A program made the position numbers and the translations under genes. A stretch of DNA of 25,967 nucleotides from an uncultured Capnocytophaga sp. GTDB lineage: Bacteria; Bacteroidota; Bacteroidia; Flavobacteriales; Flavobacteriaceae. The notes beneath the pieces were generated by a model, which was not told the origin of the DNA, did no database searches, and saw nothing but the letters and a program-made list of their open reading frames with translations. This document shows, piece after piece, positions 7,607-15,281 of the stretch. The stretch is taken from NCBI GenBank assembly GCA_905372595.1, contig CAJPPS010000002.1:1-25967 (forward strand), read 5' to 3'. Positions within the stretch are counted from its first letter, which is position 1. Every line of letters starts with the position of its first letter.

Positions 7607-8908
7607 TTAAAATCGTTTTAAAAATTTAGATAAAAAACCATCTCCACTCACGACAAAGCTATCGGAGAGAATCTGCTCGACGATGTTCTTAGAATAAGTT
7701 GTATTGTATTCCTTGAGTATTTTGTCATAACATACTTCTCCTATCGAAAAAGGAAATACCTTGATAGGGAACTTATTACGACTGTTTTCCTTGGCATCTA
7801 TACAGTTATTCAAGAGGTTCTTGAACTCATCTTTTACAAAATCATCTGCCAGCTTAGCATCGGACTGTGAGGAGAACAGAGCTTGTTCCTTCTTCAGTAC
7901 ATCAAACTTATTGACCACAATGTAAAGCGCATCTGTCTTTTCTAATATCTTGTAGGATTTCAGCATACTGAGAATCGCCACATAGATATCTCCTTGCTTA
8001 TATGCACTACTATAGGAGTTTTCCAATCGATTCTTATGCTCAAGGGCATCCAGAACAAAAATAAGAATCTTACGGTTATCATTCTTTATATAATTCACAA
8101 AGCCTTTGACTTCCTCATTTTCAATTCCTTCCTCAAATATTCTATGATAGTTCTCCCCAGGCACCTCTACAATATTCAGAGGATGAGGTACTTTCTTGCT
8201 ATCCTTAATAGAAGCCGCAATATAGTTATAGCTTCCTGCAGTAGTAGCTAAAGGAAGAATCCCTTTCTCCAAATCAGACGTAAGGTGAGCGGCATACTTA
8301 TTACCTTCTTGATTATAGGAATCAGGAATCATAATCCCTTCCTTATTAGCATAGCGCAATAAGCCTCCAAGCATTACAGATTTCCCAGAGCCAGCAATTC
8401 CAATAAAAAATATGTCTGTCCTACCCTTATCCATAGGAGGCAAGTCCTCAATAGCCATTGGGCGTACAGGCTTACGCTGGGAGTGGTACTCCATTGCATT
8501 GATAATACGCTGAGGGATTCCTGCTGCCAAGAGGTCATTATAGGTATATATTCCTTTTCGGATGGCATCTTTGATTTCCTCTATCCCTACTTCATTATTG
8601 ATTACTTTCTGAATCTCTGCTATTTTCCCTCCTTGAGGAGGAACTACAGAAAGAGGAGGCGTATCACTGACGAAAATTGTCTCCTCAAAAAAGTTTGTGG
8701 GAGCCGTTGGGGCATCTTCTATGATAAAAGTTCCTTCTCGTTGCTCCTTACGTTGCCTGAGAATTTCTAATTTTGAAGGGTCTAATCTATTGAGTTCAAA
8801 TTCCTCCAGTGTGATATCCCCACTGATAACCCACTGGTCTAGCTTATCTATCGTAAAGTTATTATTATTACAATCGTTTAAGATTTGTTTCTTCTTTATT
8901 TTATCCAT
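7607..8908 (-). CDS. P-loop GTPase with duplicated N-terminal helical module
   Basis: This is a 433-residue protein. The G domain runs from about residue 163 to 400: P-loop GIAGSGKS at 170-177, a G3-like VEVPGE around 247-252 in place of DxxG, a hydrophobic strand ILIFVLDA, and the guanine-specificity motif NKFD at 333-336. That makes it a GTPase rather than an ATPase. The N-terminus carries two similar helical segments, about residues 8-52 and 97-142, of the form I..(N)N....I..L...I..G..T...L....(D/P)..(K/R)(L/I)...(L/M), separated by a proline-rich linker. No membrane segment is visible, so it is cytoplasmic. It sits between two membrane-protein genes with gaps of 10 and 11 bp and is distinct from the SrfC-like P-loop protein of the same operon. 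Its closest family cannot be named from the sequence alone. Confidence 0.85.
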   Translation of the reverse strand: MDKIKKKQILNDCNNNNFTIDKLDQWVISGDITLEEFELNRLDPSKLEILRQRKEQREGTFIIEDAPTAPTNFFEETIFVSDTPPLSVVPPQGGKIAEIQKVINNEVGIEEIKDAIRKGIYTYNDLLAAGIPQRIINAMEYHSQRKPVRPMAIEDLPPMDKGRTDIFFIGIAGSGKSVMLGGLLRYANKEGIMIPDSYNQEGNKYAAHLTSDLEKGILPLATTAGSYNYIAASIKDSKKVPHPLNIVEVPGENYHRIFEEGIENEEVKGFVNYIKNDNRKILIFVLDALEHKNRLENSYSSAYKQGDIYVAILSMLKSYKILEKTDALYIVVNKFDVLKKEQALFSSQSDAKLADDFVKDEFKNLLNNCIDAKENSRNKFPIKVFPFSIGEVCYDKILKEYNTTYSKNIVEQILSDSFVVSGDGFLSKFLKRF

Positions 8909-8918
8909 TGTTTATTGA

Positions 8919-9884
8919 TTAATATGTAGTTACTCTTTTGTCCTCCTGATTTTCCTCTTTCCCTACATAAGCCCTTACCTTATAGGTGAAATAAGGAATA
9001 AGTATAAAAAGATGAATTGCCACCACCACTAATAAAGGAATTAGGTAATTGGGTGTATAATGCTTATTTAGCTGCCAGAAACTATCCAGCGGAAGTCCTT
9101 TAGGAGCTCCCGCATAGGTAAGGGGTTCTTCCTGCATAGGCAACTGAGAGAGTTTTTCATTAACCAAGCTATAGCTCTCTGTTATATATTGATTGAGCTT
9201 CTTGTAATCACTTGTTACCCTGAGCCATTTCCATTCTTCGAAAGCTTTATTGAACTGTTGGGCTTGAGTAATTCTAGTGGTAATATCTTTTTCATTCTCT
9301 TGTGCTTTCACACGGTAAGGCTGTATCTTTGCTTTAGCTAGCTCAGTAACATCAATATTTTTAGAAAATGAAGCGAGAATCTGAGGGTCGATAGTGTAAG
9401 GATCAGTGCTTAGCGCATCCTTAAGAGTAGCCGTTCTTTTCTTTTTGTATTCGGATAGAAGTTTGGTAAGCTCTCCCTCATAATCCTGCAAGTTCTTCTT
9501 CACACGTTCCTGATATACAGAGGAGAGTTTCTCCACTTGGGCAATTTCCTGAGCCACTTCCGCCTGTACCTTGGGCTTGGCATTCGTCTCTATATTCAGT
9601 GCGTGTGACATTAGCACAAAACTCCCTATTGCTAAAATTCCAAATATCAAAAATAGCAGGGAAAAAGGGGTTCTATAATGCTGAGTTACCATTGACTGCT
9701 TATTGCGCTTAAGTATCTGAATAAGGGTGTAATAGAGGATTATAATCAAAGCACTAATAAGAAAACTTATCAGAATACTTCCTGAAGTCAGGTATAACAA
9801 TCCATAGAAATTTCCCATAAAGAGTACTACTAGAAAAATAAGGGATATGACATCCACAAAGGCAAAATGATCTTGCTTAAACAT
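8919..9884 (-). CDS. Multi-pass membrane protein with long coiled-coil domain
   Basis: This is a 321-residue protein. Three membrane segments lie at the N-terminus (about residues 10-31, 34-56 and 73-93) and a fourth near the C-terminus (about 279-301), followed by a charged tail. Between the third and fourth is a polar stretch of about 180 residues with strong coiled-coil character (EIAQVEKLSSVYQERVKKNL onward), likely on the periplasmic side. I recognise no family. It is flanked by the subtilisin-like protease (5 bp) and the GTPase (10 bp). An inner-membrane protein with a large coiled-coil loop could transmit conformational change or serve as a substrate or regulator of the protease; that is inference. 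Confidence 0.8.
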   Translation of the reverse strand: MFKQDHFAFVDVISLIFLVVLFMGNFYGLLYLTSGSILISFLISALIIILYYTLIQILKRNKQSMVTQHYRTPFSLLFLIFGILAIGSFVLMSHALNIETNAKPKVQAEVAQEIAQVEKLSSVYQERVKKNLQDYEGELTKLLSEYKKKRTATLKDALSTDPYTIDPQILASFSKNIDVTELAKAKIQPYRVKAQENEKDITTRITQAQQFNKAFEEWKWLRVTSDYKKLNQYITESYSLVNEKLSQLPMQEEPLTYAGAPKGLPLDSFWQLNKHYTPNYLIPLLVVVAIHLFILIPYFTYKVRAYVGKEENQEDKRVTTY

Positions 9885-9889
9885 AATTG

Positions 9890-11224
9890 TTAGAAAGTTT
9901 TATTATATAAAATGGTTAATTGATTCTTCTCGGTTGTATTTTTCATTAGTTGAGCGATAAGTTCTTTTGCGCTCAGCTGAGGATACTTTGTCCTGAGTGC
10001 TATAAGAAAAGCACTTACAATGGGAGCTGCAAAACTTGTTCCTTGGGTAATTTCAGTGCCACCACCTGCCAGTGCTACCTTGAGTTCTTCTCCTGGTGCG
10101 TAGAGTGTTGTATATGCCCCATAATTGGAGAAATCTGCTTTTTGGTTATTCTTATTCACCGCTCCTACTTTTATTGTAATTTCTGACCGCTGGAAAGGGT
10201 CAAAACCTGTGAGTACATTATCATTCCCTGCGGCTAATACCACCACTGTCTTATTCTGCTCAGCATATTGAAAAAGTTCTTTCCAGAAAGCCTCCTCATC
10301 CTTGCCTTCATTATCTATATAGGCTTTTTGGAAAGCTTCTGGGGTACCCTCTAGCCCTTCCAAGTTGGCTCCTAAGGAGATATTCACCACATCTGCGTGG
10401 TTCTTCACTGCATAGAGTAATCCCTTAACGATATAGGTAGAAGTCATAAATCCATTGGCATCAGCTACCTTAATAGGAATGAGCTTACAGGAGGGAATCA
10501 TCCCGTGAATATCCTGAAACTGATTCCCAAGAATCAGAGAGGCAACCGCCGTTCCGTGATTAATAGCGGAAGGACTTACCTCTTGGCTGTTATCAGTCGC
10601 ATTATAGGGCTTTATCCATTTGTTGGCTATAGAAAGGTGCTTGAGGTCAAAACCATTATCAATTACCGCTACCTTTAGGTGAGAGGCATCCAGCGAACGG
10701 ATAGGATAGAGGTTCTCCATTCGCCAATAATGATCATTAGCATCGGGAGCAGCCTCTTTGTCAAATAAGGCCTCGTCCCATACCAGTAAAGGATATTTTG
10801 AGAGCTGTTGCTTAACCTGTTGCTTGAACGCCATTCGCTCCTGTTCTTTTACCTTTACCTGTACATAGTTAATAGTGCTATCTATATAACGAATCCGATA
10901 CTGAACAGTATCAAACTGTTGTGCAAAATCTTTAACAAACAGATGTGTTTGGTATACTGTATCTTTAATAGCAATATTAACCAAGTCCGAAACAATCTTA
11001 CGCCTACTAATGGTATCAATAATTACCTTATCTCGATCTATAGGTTTTATAGTATAGTATCCGCCCCGAATATAGGAAGGCTGCCCTATTACACTCACAG
11101 GAGGATTCCCCTGGGGCATATTCTCCTTAAAGTATCTACTCAAAAGCAGATACCAGAATATCACCCCTGCCACCAATAACAGGAAGAGAATCAAGTAATA
11201 GGAAAAAGGGTACTTCTTCATCAT
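9890..11224 (-). CDS. Membrane-anchored subtilisin-like serine protease (S8 family)
   Basis: This is a 444-residue protease. An N-terminal membrane anchor (about residues 9-28) is followed by about 120 residues of an unusual polar segment (DTVYQTHLFVKDFAQQFDTV) and then a complete S8 domain from about residue 183. The catalytic triad is intact: Asp189 in VAVIDNG, His223 in NHGTAVASLI and Ser397 in GTSFAAP, with the oxyanion Asn334 in AAGNDN. No obvious I9-type propeptide is visible. The signal anchor should place the protease domain in the periplasm. Two adjacent Met codons begin the frame; either may be used. It lies between membrane proteins in the operon (gaps of 9 and 5 bp), so it probably cleaves a partner or an incoming protein rather than acting as a secreted digestive enzyme; the substrate is unknown. 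Confidence 0.92.
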   Translation of the reverse strand: MMKKYPFSYYLILFLLLVAGVIFWYLLLSRYFKENMPQGNPPVSVIGQPSYIRGGYYTIKPIDRDKVIIDTISRRKIVSDLVNIAIKDTVYQTHLFVKDFAQQFDTVQYRIRYIDSTINYVQVKVKEQERMAFKQQVKQQLSKYPLLVWDEALFDKEAAPDANDHYWRMENLYPIRSLDASHLKVAVIDNGFDLKHLSIANKWIKPYNATDNSQEVSPSAINHGTAVASLILGNQFQDIHGMIPSCKLIPIKVADANGFMTSTYIVKGLLYAVKNHADVVNISLGANLEGLEGTPEAFQKAYIDNEGKDEEAFWKELFQYAEQNKTVVVLAAGNDNVLTGFDPFQRSEITIKVGAVNKNNQKADFSNYGAYTTLYAPGEELKVALAGGGTEITQGTSFAAPIVSAFLIALRTKYPQLSAKELIAQLMKNTTEKNQLTILYNKTF

Positions 11225-11233
11225 TTTTTTATT

Positions 11234-11713
11234 TTATTGAGGACAATTAAGCTGATAAATCCACTTGGTATCTTCTTCAGGGGCTTGTACTTCTACGATA
11301 CATTCTTGAGGCTTTCCATTCTGTGCCGTATAGTTCCATTGCAGTTGCCCTTCCCCTGAAACTAAGTCCTGTGTGGTGGCTATAACTCTATTGTCATAAT
11401 AAACCGTTAGCATATCAGGGACTGTGTACATATCATACTGCAAAATTACCCTTCCTGAATGGCTTCCTAGTGAGTGCTTGGTTACCGTCTTCCCTTGTCC
11501 TCCTGAATTTACCTCTGCATTGCAATCCACCACTGTGGGTGTATCAGGTGTAGGCATCTGCTGGGTCTGATCGGCAGGCATAGCAGAAGCATTAGGAGCA
11601 ACGACATTCTGACAACGAGGATGCCATAAAAGTGCATAAATAAGCAATCCTAACAGAAGAAACATCAGTAGGTAGAATAACCACCAATTTCTATACCAAA
11701 AACGATTTTTCAT
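11234..11713 (-). CDS. Membrane-anchored beta-sandwich protein
   Basis: This is a 159-residue protein with one N-terminal membrane segment (about residues 11-30, after MKNRFWYRNWW), a proline-, threonine- and glutamine-rich linker, and a compact C-terminal beta domain of about 85 residues. That domain has strands such as GRVILQYDMYTVPDMLTVYY and GEGQLQWNY and ends in WIYQLNCP. The pattern Y.MY.VPD.L.VYYD..V..T..LVSG.G.L.W.Y recurs in small binding domains attached to other bacterial proteins; I cannot name the domain with confidence. The domain is predicted to be periplasmic. It follows the SrfA-like gene by 3 bp, and both proteins have a single membrane segment, so a heteromeric complex is possible. 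Confidence 0.75.
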   Translation of the reverse strand: MKNRFWYRNWWLFYLLMFLLLGLLIYALLWHPRCQNVVAPNASAMPADQTQQMPTPDTPTVVDCNAEVNSGGQGKTVTKHSLGSHSGRVILQYDMYTVPDMLTVYYDNRVIATTQDLVSGEGQLQWNYTAQNGKPQECIVEVQAPEEDTKWIYQLNCPQ

Positions 11714-11716
11714 AGC

Positions 11717-12481
11717 TTAATAAGTAAGAGATTTAACAAAAAACACTACACATATCAATCCCAGAAGAACAGCCAAGAGCCAATAATACTTAGCAGCAAA
11801 CTCTTTAAGAAATTCTAAGAAAGAATTACCTTTTTCCTCTGGTTCCTCAGGAGCTTCTTCCTCTGGTTCCAGAAAAGGCAAAGGCTCTGGTTCTTCTAGA
11901 GGAGGCTCGGGCTCCTCAGGAGTTTCTGGAATGGGTTCTTCCAGAGGGGTTTCCTCGGGAGTTTCCTGCTCAGGTAAGGGCATAGGTGCTATGGGTTCTT
12001 CTAGAGGCGTGCTTACTTCAGGGGTTGGCTCCTCGGCAGTATTGGAATCCCCGATGCTGATTTCCGGACGCTGAATCTGATAATTATCAAACGCCCAACC
12101 CCATACAATACAGATATCTTTTCCATTACTAAAGAGCTTATTATCCTCTTTTCGGAAGACTTTCTCTAAAAGCCCTGCCCAATTATGAGAATCGGCATCC
12201 GTACTCTGGGCTAACAAATTGATATGCTTCTGGAGCTCATCCCTAAAGGCAAAATACTTCCGCTGTGCTTGAGCATCTACCGTTTCCTTAAGATTCTCAA
12301 AGGGAGCATACCATTCCACTTGATAATTCTGTAGAATAGGCTTGGCTAGGATATTCCTATAAGCAGGCGAAATTCGTGCCTTGATAAAGTTATTTACCAG
12401 TTCATAAGTGTTAAAAAGATGCTTATTATCGTGCGAAATCGGCACGAAAGTATCTGTGGAAAGGGTATAAAACTTATTCAT
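11717..12481 (-). CDS. SrfA-like protein with Pro/Glu-rich linker and C-terminal membrane anchor
   Basis: The product has 254 residues from the ATG at 12481; a TTG three codons upstream lengthens the frame but the ATG is preferred. Residues of about 48-133 resemble SrfA of the Salmonella srfABC locus as I recall that family: VEWYAPFE at 55-62, LLEKVF at 104-109, and a strand ending in VWGWAFDN at 126-133, where SrfA proteins have a gkPVltFWGF-like motif. Residues of about 148-217 are very rich in proline and glutamate (PEEPEPPLEEPEPLP), probably an extended spacer, and one membrane segment lies at about 232-249. SrfB and SrfC homologues directly upstream support the call. The arrangement suggests a soluble domain tethered to the inner membrane by a flexible arm. 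Confidence 0.65.
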   Translation of the reverse strand: MNKFYTLSTDTFVPISHDNKHLFNTYELVNNFIKARISPAYRNILAKPILQNYQVEWYAPFENLKETVDAQAQRKYFAFRDELQKHINLLAQSTDADSHNWAGLLEKVFRKEDNKLFSNGKDICIVWGWAFDNYQIQRPEISIGDSNTAEEPTPEVSTPLEEPIAPMPLPEQETPEETPLEEPIPETPEEPEPPLEEPEPLPFLEPEEEAPEEPEEKGNSFLEFLKEFAAKYYWLLAVLLGLICVVFFVKSLTY

Positions 12482-12494
12482 TGTCTTCAAAAGG

Positions 12495-15281
12495 TTAGTT
12501 GTCTATCTTCAGGTCGGTGTATTGAGCTAATAAGTCCTTGAGAGCATTGTTCTCAGCTTCATCATAGGTGATGAAGCCACTATTGATAAGCAAGGAGATA
12601 CGTAAGAACTCTATCCAACGATTATATTTCTCTAAGGCTACCGAATTTACATTCATTTTATCATTATCAAAGAGGCTTGCTAGAGTAACATCATCGGTAG
12701 GGGAGGTCTGCTGGAAATAAATATAGCTCTTGCGGGTATCCATCTCCTTAATTTCACGGCTTTCTTCTCCTGAGAGAAACTGCATATCGAAGTTATAAAC
12801 TATATCATTGATAAGCAAGGCAAATGTCTCTGCCATAAATACTTCTTCTCCTTGTATTCCTTTAATTTCTGACACTCTATTATCAAATATCTTAATGAGC
12901 TTCTCAGGGATATTTCGCTTCTTAATAAGAGTTTTATAATGATCTGTAATGGCTTCTATATTATTCTTGGTAATATTATAGCGAGTGAAATCCTCCCATT
13001 TGTTCTCGTCCATCTGCTTGAACCAATGTTCTATCAAGAGCTGTGTATAGTACTGGGATTTGCTCTTGCTCTGAGCAGGAGTGAATAGGTCGGTAAGCTT
13101 TATGCCATAAAGTTCCAGCTGTTGTTCCACCTCTTGCTTACTGGAAAGCCACATATTTTCCTTAAGAATCGCTACGACCTCTTCCTCAGTAGTAGCAGTC
13201 TGTAATTGAGGATATTGGGTATGGAGGATAGCAGCCGCATCTAAGTTCTTATGGGTCTGTTCTTCTACATCTATTAGCAAATGCTCATTCAGCAAGTTAT
13301 AAAGGGTTATAGGGCTTACACTGAGCTGTTGTACAAACTTATTAAAAAGCGAAAAGTCTCGAGTAAGTGCCATATTAAATTGTAATTGGAACTGACTGAC
13401 TAATTGCATATTCTTAGTCCGCATTGCTGAAATGTCATCTGTATGTACAAAAGCAAGAAGTGCCTGAGAAAGTCCTTTAAGAGTCTCATTAAGCAAGGCA
13501 ATATAGTGATTTACCTTGATCAGATTATTAGACACTTTTTCAAGATTTTCTACAATAAGTTCTGAACCATCTTTCCCCACTGCGGTAGCTGCTTCCCAAG
13601 ACTTGTGAGGATTCTCAAAGTGTTGTTTTACAAAGTCAAATTCTACAAATGACTGTCGTAAAGCATTCATAAAGTCCTGTCGTTCAGGTCGCAATCCTGT
13701 TTCTCTTTTTTCTGTCTCAAAGCCCTCATAAGTAAGCTTAGAATAGTTAAAATCCCTTAACAAGTACATATTCTTAAAATAAGGGGATTGTGAAGACCAT
13801 TTGGTATGCCAATCACGGGAATTGGTTACGATTTCTCCCTCGAAGATAGCGTTAAACCTTGCCTTCCACTTATGGTTGAGCTTGGTGTAGTCCTCCCTAT
13901 ACTCATTATCCGCACCGTCCTTATAGGATATTTGTTCGTTAAAAAACGTATAAATGACAAATAGAGGAGGTACGGGGGCATTTGCCAAAGCAAGTGTCCG
14001 TTCCTGCTGATTACTTCCTATATTCTTAGCAATCCAATTGAATAACAAATAGGAAAGCTCATTGACTTCCAATTGCTTATCATTATTACAGAAAAGGAGG
14101 TTATTAATACTATAATCATCAGAATACTTATTGAACAAATAGGATACTTTCCCTCGCAGAAGCATTTGTTTTTGGTTATCCTCATTAGCAATTCCTTCTT
14201 CCTCAATAGCCAATCGAGAGCGTGCTCCTGGAAAGTCTAGCAAGTCTGAATTCTGTAGAAAAGGCTTCGCTTCCAAGAGTGTCAAAGGAATAGAAAAAGT
14301 AAGTTCCATTGTGAGTACCGAAAGGTAATTCAGGTCTATATTTACCTCTTTCCCTTGGGCGGTCTTAATCAAGGTTTGCTTATGTTCCTTTCCTAATTGC
14401 TTGATACGTTCCACGTCGAGAATAGCTCCTTCTTCCCGAAGAACAGTATCAAACTTCAGATAGGCTTCCTTGGCATAATCCGTCAAGGAAAGATGATGGA
14501 TAATCTCATTAAAGATGGTCGTAAGATGTGTATTTCTATTCCATAACACCTCAAAGATATTCCCCCAATGAGTATGATCAAAGCGGGATATAATCTTAGC
14601 TATTCGTTGGAAAAAATGAGTCTCTCCTAGTCCTTCAAATAATAGCGTATATTTGGAGAGATGAAGCTTAAAGTAGTCTCTTATTTCTAGAATATCAAAC
14701 TCCGTAAGAACTTCCTGAGCTATCTGAGTCTCCTGTAGCTCAAAACGCTGTAGATGCGCTTCTAATTCTCGCTTACTGATAAAAGAAGTAATCTCCTTCA
14801 AATCCAAGAAGAAAGCATCTAGAATAATTATCAAAATATCCTTAGGAGAAAGTAATTTTACTTTCAAGGGAAAGTCCGGATACTTAACCTCTTCACCTAT
14901 AGTAAATCGGGTTACCAAGCCTGTACTCTCCTTACCTCCCGCAGGATTAATCTTCTGAAGAAAATCATAAGCAACCCCTCCACTACTAATTTCAAAAGGA
15001 TGCCCTTCGGTAGAGAGTAAGTTCTTAATCAGGTAAGATTTACCCACTTGGCTAGCCCCAAAAAGAGCCATTACAGGTTTAGCATCTATGTGCTGTAATA
15101 TCTTATGGAAAGTATTGGTAGCTCCTTTGAGCTGTAAGAGAATCTCATTACGTTGCTCATACTTAAGATTCTTCTCCACCCACTGGACAGTAGCCCTCAC
15201 TACGGATTGTTTTTGGTGTATGAAGTTCTTTATCTGAGCTATATCTTCTGTTGAATAGTTTGTTCTCATTTTACTTTGCAT
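12495..15281 (-). CDS. SrfC-like virulence factor family P-loop protein
   Basis: This is a 928-residue protein of the SrfC type (putative bacterial virulence factor family). The P-loop GASQVGKS is at residues 75-82, followed by the family signature KINPAGGKESTGLVTRF around 110-126. LLDFPGARSR further on looks like a G3-type DxPG element, so the protein is probably a dynamin-like or related GTPase; the nucleotide preference is not proven by sequence. The rest is long and helical, and no membrane segment is evident. The start used here overlaps the end of srfB by 11 bp; an ATG four codons downstream (15269) would leave a one-base gap and is equally plausible. In Salmonella srfABC was found as an SsrB-regulated locus; the molecular role of SrfC is unsettled. 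Confidence 0.85.
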   Translation of the reverse strand: MQSKMRTNYSTEDIAQIKNFIHQKQSVVRATVQWVEKNLKYEQRNEILLQLKGATNTFHKILQHIDAKPVMALFGASQVGKSYLIKNLLSTEGHPFEISSGGVAYDFLQKINPAGGKESTGLVTRFTIGEEVKYPDFPLKVKLLSPKDILIIILDAFFLDLKEITSFISKRELEAHLQRFELQETQIAQEVLTEFDILEIRDYFKLHLSKYTLLFEGLGETHFFQRIAKIISRFDHTHWGNIFEVLWNRNTHLTTIFNEIIHHLSLTDYAKEAYLKFDTVLREEGAILDVERIKQLGKEHKQTLIKTAQGKEVNIDLNYLSVLTMELTFSIPLTLLEAKPFLQNSDLLDFPGARSRLAIEEEGIANEDNQKQMLLRGKVSYLFNKYSDDYSINNLLFCNNDKQLEVNELSYLLFNWIAKNIGSNQQERTLALANAPVPPLFVIYTFFNEQISYKDGADNEYREDYTKLNHKWKARFNAIFEGEIVTNSRDWHTKWSSQSPYFKNMYLLRDFNYSKLTYEGFETEKRETGLRPERQDFMNALRQSFVEFDFVKQHFENPHKSWEAATAVGKDGSELIVENLEKVSNNLIKVNHYIALLNETLKGLSQALLAFVHTDDISAMRTKNMQLVSQFQLQFNMALTRDFSLFNKFVQQLSVSPITLYNLLNEHLLIDVEEQTHKNLDAAAILHTQYPQLQTATTEEEVVAILKENMWLSSKQEVEQQLELYGIKLTDLFTPAQSKSKSQYYTQLLIEHWFKQMDENKWEDFTRYNITKNNIEAITDHYKTLIKKRNIPEKLIKIFDNRVSEIKGIQGEEVFMAETFALLINDIVYNFDMQFLSGEESREIKEMDTRKSYIYFQQTSPTDDVTLASLFDNDKMNVNSVALEKYNRWIEFLRISLLINSGFITYDEAENNALKDLLAQYTDLKIDN

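Noticed and set aside
10808..11179. 123-codon open frame on the plus strand
   Set aside because: It lies opposite the N-terminal part of the subtilisin-like protease, which has clear family motifs. The plus-strand product is a Leu/Ile/Asn-rich run with no domain.
11820..12040. Repetitive GAG/CCT-rich tract considered as a DNA repeat
   Set aside because: It stays in frame within the SrfA-like gene and encodes its Pro/Glu-rich spacer; a low-complexity coding region.
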